A stretch of 64,000 nucleotides of DNA from an uncultured Pelagibacteraceae bacterium (GTDB lineage Bacteria; Pseudomonadota; Alphaproteobacteria; Pelagibacterales; Pelagibacteraceae). Position numbers and translations under genes: made by a program. Positions 47,915-59,618 of this stretch are shown here, piece after piece. Where the stretch lies: the NCBI GenBank assembly GCA_902592325.1, contig CACJEC010000001.1, forward strand, positions 1-64,000. The letters run 5' to 3'. The notes below the pieces were generated by a model, which saw only the letters and a list, made by a program, of their open reading frames with translations, did no database searches and was not told the origin of the DNA. Within the stretch, counting starts at the first letter, position 1. Each line of letters starts with the position of its first letter.

Positions 47915-49291
47915 ATGATTGAAATTAAAAAACAAACACTATCTGAAACATTTTCAATTTATTTTGATAAGAGAATGTTAAAAATTTTATTATTAGGATC
48001 GATCTCAGGATTTCCATGGGTTTTAATTGGAAGTAGTCTTAGTTTATGGCTTAAAGAAGATGGTCTTAGTAGATCAACAATAGGATGGGCTGGTCTAATT
48101 TTTGGCGTATATGCATTTAACTATTTATGGGCACCATTGGTAGACCGGGTTCATATTCCTTTCCTTACAAAAAAAATTGGGCATAGACGTGGGTGGATCG
48201 TATTGATGCAATTAATAATTTTAGCCTCTTTAGTCTTATGGAGCTTAATTAATCCTACTGAAAATTTAGCATTGATAATTACAGTTGGACTTATAATTGC
48301 GATAGCTTCTGCAACACAAGATATTACGGTTGATGCTCTAAGAATTGAACAAATTGGTGAAAATGAGGGTAAGTCTATGGCTGCTGGCGCTGCAATGGCT
48401 GTAGTTGGATGGTGGAGTGGTTATAAATTAGGTGGAGTACTCGCTTTATTTTCAGCCGAATATTTTCAAAAGTTAGGTTTTGAAAATTATTGGCAAATTA
48501 CTTTTTTGATACTCGGCGTTTTGATTATTTTAATGAACATTGGTCTTATGTTCATTAAAGAGCAAAATTCTGATGAAAGAATAGTCAAACAAGCTTTAAA
48601 TGACAAAATTATTTCTGAAAAATTAGGAAATAATAATTTTATTTCTAATTTTATTACGTGGATTGGTGGCACAATAAGTGGTCCTATAATTAGTTTTTTC
48701 AAGAAAAACGGCCTCTCTGTAGCACTTGGAATTTTATCTTTTGTTTTTTTATTTAAAGTTGGAGAAGCTTTCTTAGGGAGGATGTCTATAATCTTTTACA
48801 AAGAAATTGGATTTAGTAAATCAGATATAGCAATTTATTCTAAAACCTTGGGTTGGATTACAACTGTTATTTTTACTCTTCTCGGTGGACTTTTTGTTAT
48901 TAGATCGGGCGTTTTAAAAGCAATGTTTCTTGCAGGAATTATTATGGCATGCACTAACTTATTATTTAGTGTTCTAGCATGGAGTGATAAATCTGAATTG
49001 TTATTTGCAATTGCAGTTATATTTGATGATATTGCAGCTGCATTTGCAACAGTAGCATTTGTGGCATTTATTTCATTACTAGTAGACAGAGCTTATACAG
49101 CGACGCAGTATGCACTTCTGGCTTCAATCGGAACTGCTGGAAGAACAACTCTCGCATCTTCTTCAGGAGCACTAGTTGATTGGTTAAACGGTAATTGGGG
49201 ATTATTTTTTATCCTAACAGCTTTAATGGTAATTCCTTCTTTAATAATTTTATGGTCAATGAAAAATAAATTAAAATTAAGTGAAAAATAA
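47915..49291 (+). CDS. AmpG-like MFS (PAT family) permease
   Basis: LLLGSISGFPWVLIGSSLSLWLKEDGLSRSTIGW, ATQDITVDALRIE; ATG at 47915 preferred. Confidence 0.88.
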   Translation: MIEIKKQTLSETFSIYFDKRMLKILLLGSISGFPWVLIGSSLSLWLKEDGLSRSTIGWAGLIFGVYAFNYLWAPLVDRVHIPFLTKKIGHRRGWIVLMQLIILASLVLWSLINPTENLALIITVGLIIAIASATQDITVDALRIEQIGENEGKSMAAGAAMAVVGWWSGYKLGGVLALFSAEYFQKLGFENYWQITFLILGVLIILMNIGLMFIKEQNSDERIVKQALNDKIISEKLGNNNFISNFITWIGGTISGPIISFFKKNGLSVALGILSFVFLFKVGEAFLGRMSIIFYKEIGFSKSDIAIYSKTLGWITTVIFTLLGGLFVIRSGVLKAMFLAGIIMACTNLLFSVLAWSDKSELLFAIAVIFDDIAAAFATVAFVAFISLLVDRAYTATQYALLASIGTAGRTTLASSSGALVDWLNGNWGLFFILTALMVIPSLIILWSMKNKLKLSEK

Positions 49292-50033
49292 TTTTTATAA
49301 TAAACCAATTGAAAATGTATATTCAAAACCATATACAAATTCTGAAGTTTCTACGCAAATTTTATATGGTGAGAAATTTAAAATCATTTTTAAAAAAAAA
49401 GGTTGGCTTAAAATTAAAACTAATTTTGATAGATATTCAGGTTTTATCAAAAATGATGTTTTTACAACTTCATTTAAACCTTACTATAAAATTTTTTCAA
49501 CAAAAAGTTTGATATATAGAAAAACTAAATCTAATTTTATAGAAACTAAAAAATACTTGTATTTTTCTAGTGAGATTCAAAATTTAGAATATAATAAAAA
49601 TTATATAAGATTTGATAAAAATAAGTGGATAAAAAAAAAACATTTAAAAAAAATAAATCATGTTGAAAAAAATTATAAAAAAATTTTAAAACTTTTTTTA
49701 AATACAAAATATTTATGGGGTGGAAAAAGTGTAGATGGTATTGACTGTTCTGCTCTTATTCAATTATTCTTTAAATATAATAGAAAATTTTTTCCTAGGG
49801 ATACAAAAGATCAAGTTAGATATTGTAAAAAAAAAATTAATAAAATTTTTAAAGATGGAGATATTATTTTTTGGAAAGGCCATGTTGGTCTTTGTCTAAG
49901 TAGAAAAAAATTAATTCACGCTTATGGACCTAGAAAAAAAGTATTAATTATGCCTATAAAAAAAACCATAAACTTAATTTTTAAAACAGCAAATCTTGAA
50001 GTTAAAAAAATCAGTAGTATCAAAAGATATTAA
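49281..50033 (+). CDS. NlpC/P60 family cell-wall hydrolase
   Basis: SH3-like N-terminus; YLWGGKSVDGIDCSALIQ (catalytic Cys), GHVGLCL, HAYGP. Confidence 0.88.
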   Translation: MKNNFYNKPIENVYSKPYTNSEVSTQILYGEKFKIIFKKKGWLKIKTNFDRYSGFIKNDVFTTSFKPYYKIFSTKSLIYRKTKSNFIETKKYLYFSSEIQNLEYNKNYIRFDKNKWIKKKHLKKINHVEKNYKKILKLFLNTKYLWGGKSVDGIDCSALIQLFFKYNRKFFPRDTKDQVRYCKKKINKIFKDGDIIFWKGHVGLCLSRKKLIHAYGPRKKVLIMPIKKTINLIFKTANLEVKKISSIKRY

Positions 50034-50926
50034 TTTCTACCAAAATCAGGCTTATTAACATCTTGCTTTAATTTAATTATTTTTGTTCTTACTTTTTTTG
50101 TTTGAACAAGCTTTTTTAAGATTGATTTATTATTTTGTGAATTAATATCTTTTTTAAATGCAATTAAATTTCTAATAAATAAATTAATTGCTTTTGTAAT
50201 ATTTTTTTTATTATTAAAAAAAATATCTCTCCACATAATTTCATTTGATGCTGCTATCCTTGAAAAATCTCTTAATCCTCCTGCACTATATTTAATTAAA
50301 TCATAGTTTTGCTTTTTCTCAAACTCTTGTGCTGACTTAACTAAATTATAAGCAACTAAGTGTGGTAAATGACTTGTTATAGAGAAAATTTTATCATGTT
50401 TTTCAGATGTCATAATAACTGTTTTACAACCAATCTTTTTCCAAAATTTATTCAAAATATTCAAATGATTTTTTTTTGTATTTTTTTCCTTAATCAAAAT
50501 ACACCATCTATTTTCAAACATATCAGACTTACCATGTTCAGGTCCACTAACCTCTGAACCTGCTATTGGATGACTTGAGACCCAAGAAATTCCTTTTTTA
50601 AGAAATTTTTTTATCATTTTTGATGACTGAGTTTTTGAAGAACCAATATCAGTAATCAAACAATTGGGTGAAACAAAATTATTAACTTTGAGAATAATAT
50701 TTTTATATTCACTCATTGGTGTACAAAAAAAAATTAAATCACTATTTATTACTCCTTCCTTTAATGACTTAACAATTCTTCCAGGTAAATTAAGTTTTTT
50801 TATTTTTAAAATATTTTTTTTTGATTTTTCATAAATAAATATTTTTTTAGCTATTTTTTTTTGCTTTATAGATCTTAACAAAGATGAACCAAGTAAACCA
50901 CAACCTATTATTAAAATATTTTTCAT
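50030..50926 (-). CDS. tyrC: prephenate/arogenate dehydrogenase
   Basis: ILIIGCGLLGSSLLRSIK, SHPIAGSEVSGPEHG, SHLPHLVAYNL. Confidence 0.94.
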   Translation of the reverse strand: MKNILIIGCGLLGSSLLRSIKQKKIAKKIFIYEKSKKNILKIKKLNLPGRIVKSLKEGVINSDLIFFCTPMSEYKNIILKVNNFVSPNCLITDIGSSKTQSSKMIKKFLKKGISWVSSHPIAGSEVSGPEHGKSDMFENRWCILIKEKNTKKNHLNILNKFWKKIGCKTVIMTSEKHDKIFSITSHLPHLVAYNLVKSAQEFEKKQNYDLIKYSAGGLRDFSRIAASNEIMWRDIFFNNKKNITKAINLFIRNLIAFKKDINSQNNKSILKKLVQTKKVRTKIIKLKQDVNKPDFGRN

Positions 50927-52009
50927 CTAACTTAATATTCCTTTTACAGTGCTCATAAAATTTAAATTTTCTTTAGCTGATCCAATAGTTAATCTTAGTT
51001 TATTTTTAATATTATAACCAGATTCAGTTGATCGTAAAATAATCCCTTTCTTTTTTAAATTTTGATAAAAAAAATTTGCTGAATATTTACTCTTTTCAAA
51101 ATTAAGTAGTAGAAAATTTGCAGATATATCATTCGAAAAAATACCGTAATTTTCAAGAAATTTTTTAATTTTTTTCGCATAAAACAAATTGTGTTTAATT
51201 GATTTATTAATAAATTTTTTGTCCTTAAGAGACTCAGCAGCAACTAATTGGGCCATGCCATTCACATTAAAGGGTGGTTTAATAACATTTAATGCATCAA
51301 TTATTTTTTTTGATCCATATCCCCATCCAACTCTCAAAGAGGCTAATCCAAAAATTTTTGAAAACGTTCTCAGAATAAAAACATTTTCTTTGTTTTTAAA
51401 TAAGTCTAGGCCAGAAGAATAGTTTGAATTTTTCATATATTCTGCATATGCATCATCAATTACTAGTAAAATATTTTTATTCAATTTTTTTCTCAGCTCT
51501 AATACTTCCTTTTTGGTTAAGAAAGTTCCAGTTGGATTATTTGGATTTGCTATAAAAACAATTTTAGTTTTATTAGTAACTTTTTTTAAAATTTCTTTAA
51601 TTGAAATTTTAAAATTTATCTCTTTTGAAAATACTACTTTTGCACCAACAATTTTTGAGTAAATTCTATACATCAAAAAACTATATTCTGGTAAAATTAC
51701 CTCATCTTTTGGATTTAAAAATAACTGACAAATCATTTGAATAACTTCATCTGAACCAGCTCCACAAATAATTTTTTCTGAATTACATTTATAGGTTTTA
51801 GATATAGATTTTCTTAAATTTGTAGACTTCCCATCTGGGTATTTATTTAAATTTAAATTTTTATTTAAAATAATTTTTTTAGCTTTTGGACTCATGCCCA
51901 AAGCAGACTCGTTTGCTGATAATTTTATCACTTTTCTTAATTTTTTAACTTTAGCTTTTCCAGGCTTATAAGCTTCAAAATTAAATTTTTTGAATTTTAG
52001 AGTAATCAT
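50927..52009 (-). CDS. hisC: histidinol-phosphate aminotransferase
   Basis: KLSANESALGMSPKA, ANPNNPTGTF, DDAYAEY, RTFSKIFGLASLRVGWGYG. Confidence 0.95.
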   Translation of the reverse strand: MITLKFKKFNFEAYKPGKAKVKKLRKVIKLSANESALGMSPKAKKIILNKNLNLNKYPDGKSTNLRKSISKTYKCNSEKIICGAGSDEVIQMICQLFLNPKDEVILPEYSFLMYRIYSKIVGAKVVFSKEINFKISIKEILKKVTNKTKIVFIANPNNPTGTFLTKKEVLELRKKLNKNILLVIDDAYAEYMKNSNYSSGLDLFKNKENVFILRTFSKIFGLASLRVGWGYGSKKIIDALNVIKPPFNVNGMAQLVAAESLKDKKFINKSIKHNLFYAKKIKKFLENYGIFSNDISANFLLLNFEKSKYSANFFYQNLKKKGIILRSTESGYNIKNKLRLTIGSAKENLNFMSTVKGILS

Positions 52010-52082
52010 TTTTTTAAATTTATGAGCTCTTTATAGATAAAATTACAATTTTTTATAGAGAATAAGAAGGATTTTTAAAAAA

Positions 52083-52111
52083 TTGACATAATAAATAAGT
52101 TCTAGTAAAAA
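52083..52111 (+). promoter_or_regulatory. putative promoter for the SAM-II/metXW transcript
   Basis: Perfect -35 TTGACA (52083-52088), 17-nt spacer, weak -10 TAAAAA (52106-52111). Confidence 0.5.
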
Positions 52112-52117
52112 AAATAT

Positions 52118-52168
52118 GCGCTGATTTAACTGAATTGCGAGCGCTTAAAAAAAACCGCTAAAATAGTT
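52118..52168 (+). ncRNA. SAM-II riboswitch
   Basis: GCGCTGATTTAACTGAATTGCGAGCGCTTAAAAAAAACCGCTAAAATAGTT. P1 GCGCT (52118-52122)/AGCGC (52140-52144); conserved GATTTAA, TTGC and GCTAAAA; pseudoknot AACT (52128-52131)/AGTT (52165-52168). Confidence 0.92.
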
Positions 52169-52189
52169 TTTTTTCTCACAATTCAAATT

Positions 52190-53317
52190 ATGCTAACTAT
52201 GAATACTGAGAATAATATAAAAACATTAATTGTAAAAAAACCACTTAAACTTGACTGTGGTAAAACTATCAATAATTTTCCAATCGCGTATGAAACTTAT
52301 GGTTTACTTAATTCAAAAAAAGATAATGCGATATTAATTTTTCACGCATTAACAGGGGATCAGTTTGTAACTGGATTGAATCCTATAACTAAAAAAGATG
52401 GTTGGTGGAGCTATGCCGTAGGGCCAGGAAAAGCTATAGATACAAATAAATATTTTGTTATTTGTTCTAATGTAATTGGGGGATGTATGGGTTCCTACGG
52501 ACCAAGCCATAAAGATCCAGATAATAACAAAATATTTGGAACAAATTTTCCAGTTATTACTATTAATGATATAGTTAATGCACAATATAATTTACTAGAA
52601 TATTTCGGTATTGATAAACTTTTTTCTATAGCGGGTGGTTCTATGGGAGGAATGCAAGTTCTTCAATTTATTAGCAACTTTCCAGATAAATCTAAAACGG
52701 TGATACCAATCGCAACTACTTCAAGTCACTCAGCACAAAATATTGCTTTAAATGAATTGGGAAGACAAGCAATTACCGCTGATAGTAATTGGAAAGATGG
52801 AAATTACATATCCAACAACGCTACTCCGGGCAAAGGATTAGCGGTAGCTAGAATGGCCGCACATATAACTTATCTTTCAAAAAAAGGTTTGCAGGAAAAA
52901 TTTGGAAGAAAACTTCAAGAAAGAGAGGATCTTAAATTTGGCTTTGATGCAGATTTTCAGATTGAAAGTTATTTAAGATATCAAGGTTCTGTTTTTGTAG
53001 ATAGATTTGATGCAAATAGTTATCTTTATATCACGAGGGCAATGGATTACTTTGATTTAACTAAGCAATTTAAAGGCAATCTGTCAGATGCATTCAAAAA
53101 TACAAAAGCAAAATTTTTTATAATTTCTTTTACTTCAGATTGGCTTTATCCAACTCAAGAAAATAAAGATATTGTAATAGCCTTAAATTCTATAGGAGCT
53201 GATGTTGGATTTGTTGAAATAGAATCTGACAAAGGTCATGATTCTTTCTTATTAGATGTACCAGATTTTTTAAATGCTCTTAAAAACTTTTTAGATAAAT
53301 CTTATATAGAAAATTAA
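52190..53317 (+). CDS. metX: homoserine O-acetyltransferase-family MetX
   Basis: YETYGLLNSKKDNAILIFHALTGD, IAGGSMGGMQVLQF, DKGHDSFLLD. Confidence 0.95.
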   Translation: MLTMNTENNIKTLIVKKPLKLDCGKTINNFPIAYETYGLLNSKKDNAILIFHALTGDQFVTGLNPITKKDGWWSYAVGPGKAIDTNKYFVICSNVIGGCMGSYGPSHKDPDNNKIFGTNFPVITINDIVNAQYNLLEYFGIDKLFSIAGGSMGGMQVLQFISNFPDKSKTVIPIATTSSHSAQNIALNELGRQAITADSNWKDGNYISNNATPGKGLAVARMAAHITYLSKKGLQEKFGRKLQEREDLKFGFDADFQIESYLRYQGSVFVDRFDANSYLYITRAMDYFDLTKQFKGNLSDAFKNTKAKFFIISFTSDWLYPTQENKDIVIALNSIGADVGFVEIESDKGHDSFLLDVPDFLNALKNFLDKSYIEN

Positions 53318-53318
53318 A

Positions 53319-53915
53319 ATGAAAAATGAATTTAAAGTAATAGCAGAATTAATTGAAAAAAATAAAAAAGTTTTAGATGTAGGGTGTGCTGACGGAACAC
53401 TGATGAAATTTTTGAAAGAGAATAAAAATATAAATATTAGAGGATTAGAAATTTCAAAAAGTAAAGTTCAAGAATGTATTGCGAAAGGTTTAACTGTTAT
53501 TGAAGGAAATGCTGAAAAAGACTTAAAACAATTTCCAGATAAATCATTTGACTATGTTGTTTTGAGCCAAACACTTCAGGCTTTTTTAAATCCTGAATTA
53601 GTTTTAAGTGAACTTTTAAGAGTAGGTAAAAAAGCTATAGTCACCATCCCTAATTTTGGTTACTGGAAAGTAAGATTTCACTTACTATTTAAAGGGACAA
53701 TGCCAGTTACTAAAGCGTTACCAGATGAGTGGTATAATACACCTAACTTACATATGTGTACTCTGAAAGATTTTGTTTATTTTGTTAGGTCAAGAAATAT
53801 AAAAATTTTTAAATCATTGGCGTTAAACAATCTTGATACCTCAATAATAAATGAAAATAATTTAGGAATTAAAAATTTATTTGCGGATTTAGGTATATTT
53901 TTAATAGAAAAATAA
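53319..53915 (+). CDS. metW: methionine biosynthesis protein MetW
   Basis: VLDVGCADGTLMKFLK, VVLSQTLQAF, RVGKKAIVTIPNFGYWKVR. Confidence 0.95.
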   Translation: MKNEFKVIAELIEKNKKVLDVGCADGTLMKFLKENKNINIRGLEISKSKVQECIAKGLTVIEGNAEKDLKQFPDKSFDYVVLSQTLQAFLNPELVLSELLRVGKKAIVTIPNFGYWKVRFHLLFKGTMPVTKALPDEWYNTPNLHMCTLKDFVYFVRSRNIKIFKSLALNNLDTSIINENNLGIKNLFADLGIFLIEK

Positions 53916-53916
53916 T

Positions 53917-54636
53917 ATGCGAGTTGAAATCATACCTTGCCTCCAAGATAATTATAGCTATTTAATTATTGATGATAACAATAATTCTGCTTGTATTGTG
54001 GATCCAAGTGAAGCTAAACCCATAATTAATTTTTTGGAAAATAAAAATATTAATTTAAAATATATCCTAAACACGCATCATCATTATGATCATACTGGTG
54101 GAAATAAAGAATTAAAAAAAAAATTTGAGTCAATTGTTGTTGGATTTAAAAAGGACTCAGATAGAATTCCTGGAATAGACATTCTTTTGGAGAATAATCA
54201 GATTTGGAAAGCTGAAAACTTTTTAGCAAAAATAATTCATATACCTGGACATACATCAGGGCATATTTGTTTTCATTTTTTCCAAGAAAAACTAGTTTTT
54301 ACTGGCGACACACTTTTTTCTCTTGGTTGTGGAAAAATATTTGAGGGAACTTATAAAGAAATGTTTGAATCTTTAAATAAAATCAAGTCTCTACCAGAAG
54401 AAACGAAAGTATATTGTGGTCATGAATATACTCTTAATAATTCAAAATTTTGTATCTCATATGAACCTGGGAACCATGATCTAAAAAAAAAAATTGAAAA
54501 AATAAAAAAAAAAATTAAAGAAGGCCAGCCCACAATGCCAACAACTATAAAGGAAGAATTAGATTGTAATATTTTTCTTAGAGCAAAAGACTTGGAAACC
54601 TTCTCAAAATTAAGAGATTTAAAGGATAATTTTTAA
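53917..54636 (+). CDS. gloB: hydroxyacylglutathione hydrolase (glyoxalase II)
   Basis: LNTHHHYDHTGGN, GHTSGHICF, GDTLFSLGCGKIFEG. Confidence 0.96.
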   Translation: MRVEIIPCLQDNYSYLIIDDNNNSACIVDPSEAKPIINFLENKNINLKYILNTHHHYDHTGGNKELKKKFESIVVGFKKDSDRIPGIDILLENNQIWKAENFLAKIIHIPGHTSGHICFHFFQEKLVFTGDTLFSLGCGKIFEGTYKEMFESLNKIKSLPEETKVYCGHEYTLNNSKFCISYEPGNHDLKKKIEKIKKKIKEGQPTMPTTIKEELDCNIFLRAKDLETFSKLRDLKDNF

Positions 54637-54646
54637 GTTATTCAAC

Positions 54647-54674
54647 TTGACTATACGAAAGCTCGGACTATATT
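54647..54674 (+). promoter_or_regulatory. sigma70-like promoter for rplU-rpmA
   Basis: TTGACT (54647-54652), 16-nt spacer, TATATT (54669-54674), start codon at 54703. Confidence 0.65.
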
Positions 54675-54702
54675 GCCTTTAAAAATTTTAACTATAAATA
54701 CT

Positions 54703-55104
54703 ATGTCATTCGCAGTAATACAAACAGGTGGAAAACAATACAAAGTAAAGTCTGGGGAGATATTAAAGATCGAAAGATTGTCTGATTCTAAAACTAATAC
54801 AAAAATAGAATTTAAAGAAATTCTAGCTTACGGAGATGATAAAACAATAGAAATTGGTTCTCCAATTATTACAGGTGCAAAAGTTGAAGCTAATTTAGTG
54901 AAGAATGGCAAAAACAGAACGGTGTTAGTTTTTAAAAAAAGAAGAAGACATAATTCAAGAAAAAAAAATGGTCATAGACAAGAATATTCTATGGTAAAAA
55001 TAGAAAAAATTTTTTCAAAAGATGGTAAAATTTTGTCAGAAGCTAAAAAGAAAGTAACTCCAACTAAAAAAGTTGACTTAGCTTCTAAAGAAGAAAAGAA
55101 ATAG
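54703..55104 (+). CDS. rplU: 50S ribosomal protein L21 with C-terminal extension
   Basis: MSFAVIQTGGKQYKVKSGEILKIERL...KRRRHNSRKKNGHRQEYS; ATG at 54703 preferred over 54673. Confidence 0.96.
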   Translation: MSFAVIQTGGKQYKVKSGEILKIERLSDSKTNTKIEFKEILAYGDDKTIEIGSPIITGAKVEANLVKNGKNRTVLVFKKRRRHNSRKKNGHRQEYSMVKIEKIFSKDGKILSEAKKKVTPTKKVDLASKEEKK

Positions 55105-55115
55105 TTAGGTAAATT

Positions 55116-55370
55116 ATGGCAACAAAAAAAGCAGGTGGATCATCAAGAAACGGAAGAGATAGTGCCGGACGAAGACTTGGTGTAAAAAAATATGGTGGCG
55201 AATCTGTTATACCTGGAAACATAATTGTTCGACAAAGAGGTACTAAAATATTACCAGGAGAAAATGTAGGAATGGGTAAGGACCATTCAATTTTTTCAGT
55301 AATTAAAGGGAAAGTTGTTTTTAAAAAAACAAAAGCAGATAGAACTTTCGTTTCAGTAAAGCCCAATTAA
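55116..55370 (+). CDS. rpmA: 50S ribosomal protein L27
   Basis: [43 protein letters not shown]. Confidence 0.98.
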   Translation: MATKKAGGSSRNGRDSAGRRLGVKKYGGESVIPGNIIVRQRGTKILPGENVGMGKDHSIFSVIKGKVVFKKTKADRTFVSVKPN

Positions 55371-57476
<2,106 letters not shown>

Positions 57477-57477
<1 letters not shown>

Positions 57478-58727
57478 TGAAAGGTTATTTATTTAAATTA
57501 GGAAAAAATGCTCGAAGGGCTTTTAGTAAATCTATAAAATCGAAAATAAAAGATAAAGTTTTAAAAGACTATTGTGATTTAATTTCAAAAAATCAATCAA
57601 GAATTATTTTTGAAAACCAGAAAGATTTAAAAAAAGCTAAAGAAAAAAAATTAAAAGATAATATTACAAAAAGACTTTTAATTGATGAAAGGAAAATTTT
57701 TCAAATAATTAATTCATTAAAAACAATTATAAAATTGAAGGATCCAGTAGATCAAACGTTAGAAAAGTGGAAAAGACCTAATGGTCTTAAAATTGAAAAA
57801 AAAACAACTTCTATAGGTGTAATTGCTATAATTTACGAAAGCAGACCAAATGTAACTTCAGATGTTGCTTCTCTGTGTTTTAAATCAGGAAATCCTGTAA
57901 TTTTAAAGGGAGGTTCTGAAGCTTTTTTTTCTAATAGAATTTTTACAAACTTATTTAGAAAATCTCTCAAAAAAAACAATGTTGATGAAAACTATGTTCA
58001 ATTTATTAATTATAAAAATAGAAAAGTAGTTAATTTTTTATTAACTAAAATGGTTGATTATATTGACGTTATAATTCCAAGAGGTGGTAAAGGATTGGTT
58101 AAAAAAGTTCAAAAGTTATCAAAAATTCCTATCATAGGTCATCTTGAAGGTATATGTCATACGTATATTGATAAAAATGCAACTTTATCAATGGCAAAAA
58201 AGATTACTTTAAATGCTAAATTAAGAAACACTGCAATATGTGGAGCAACTGAAACTATTTTAATACATCAAAATTTATTAAAAAACTTTTGTAACCCAGT
58301 CTTGTCAAACCTTGAAGATCAGGGTTGTAAAATAATAGGAGATAACAAAATCAAGAAATTTTATAAAGGAAAAATTAAGGCTGCTAAAATAAGTGATTGG
58401 TCAAAAGAATATTTATCATCAACAATATCTGTAAAATCTGTAAAAAATATTAATGATGCTATTGATCATATTAATAAATATGGGACGATGCATACAGATG
58501 CAATTATTACAAAAAATATAAATTCAGCAAAAAAATTCTTTAAAGAAATCAAAAGCTCAATAGCAATGCATAATACTTCTACACAATTTGCAGATGGAGG
58601 AGAATTTGGTTTTGGAGGTGAAATTGGAATCTCAACTAATACACTCCCACCAAGAGGGCCGGTTGGTTTAAATCAACTTGTTTCTTATAAATATCAAGTC
58701 TCAAGCAATGGCAAAATTAGAAAATAA
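57477..58727 (+). CDS. proA: gamma-glutamyl phosphate reductase
   Basis: SIGVIAIIYESRPNVTSDVASLCFKSGNPVILKGGSEA. Confidence 0.97.
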
Positions 58728-59250
58728 ATTTAAAAAAAGAAAAATAAAAATTGGTATTTTAGGAGGATCTTTCGATCCTGCTCACAAAGGTCACTTGGCT
58801 ATTTCTAAAAAAGCTTTAAAAAAATTTAATTTAAGATCTGTAATATGGAGTATTACAAATCGAAATCCATTTAAAAAAAAAAGTTCAAACAATTTAAAAA
58901 AAAGAATAATTTTTTGTAAAAAAATTATAGGTAAAAATAAATCAATTAAAGTTAAATATTTTGAAAATATTATTAACTCCAATAAAACAATAGATTTACT
59001 CAATTATCTAAGTAAGGACCAAAAATATGAATTATTTTTTTTAATGGGAGCGGATAATCTAATCTATTTTCATAAGTGGTATAAATGGAAAAATATTCTT
59101 AAAAAGTCTAAACTTTTAGTTTTTGATCGGACTGGTTATAAAAAAAAAAGCTTAAATTCGAAGATTTATAATAGCACTTATGGAAAACAAATAACTTTTG
59201 TTGAGTTTAATAAAGTCAACATTTCATCTTCTCAATTAAGAAAAATTTGA
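58708..59250 (+). CDS. nadD: nicotinate-nucleotide adenylyltransferase
   Basis: IGILGGSFDPAHKGHLAI, MGADNLIYFHKWYKW; ATG at 58708 preferred over 58678. Confidence 0.93.
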   Translation: MAKLENKFKKRKIKIGILGGSFDPAHKGHLAISKKALKKFNLRSVIWSITNRNPFKKKSSNNLKKRIIFCKKIIGKNKSIKVKYFENIINSNKTIDLLNYLSKDQKYELFFLMGADNLIYFHKWYKWKNILKKSKLLVFDRTGYKKKSLNSKIYNSTYGKQITFVEFNKVNISSSQLRKI

Positions 59251-59267
59251 TAGTCTTTAATCAATTA

Positions 59268-59618
59268 ATGATTAAAAATATAGATCTAAAAAATATCGTA
59301 ATTAAAACTCTTGATCTAAATAAAGCTAATGACATAGTAAGTATTGACCTTAAAGATAAAAGTTCAATAGCTGAATATATGATAATAGCTAGTGGAACTT
59401 CTTCAAGACATATTCAATCTTTATCAGAACAAGTTTTAGAAAAATTGAAAGAAAATGGAATGATAGAGTCTAAGATAGAAGGTAAAGATAGTAATGAATG
59501 GAAATTGGTAGATGGTATCGATCTTATTGTTCATATTTTTCATCCGGAAAAGAGAAAATTTTATGAATTAGAAAAAATTTGGTCTGAACTAATACCTAAA
59601 GAAAAAGTAATAATATGA
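59268..59618 (+). CDS. rsfS: ribosomal silencing factor RsfS
   Basis: AEYMIIASGTSSRHIQSLSEQV, EWKLVDGIDLIVHIFHPEKRKFYELEKIW. Confidence 0.95.
   Translation: MIKNIDLKNIVIKTLDLNKANDIVSIDLKDKSSIAEYMIIASGTSSRHIQSLSEQVLEKLKENGMIESKIEGKDSNEWKLVDGIDLIVHIFHPEKRKFYELEKIWSELIPKEKVII

Noticed and set aside
52020-52075. Imperfect CTCTTTATA...TATAGAG hairpin in the hisC-metX divergent region
   Set aside because: Several mismatches and AT-only pairing; not distinguishable from background.
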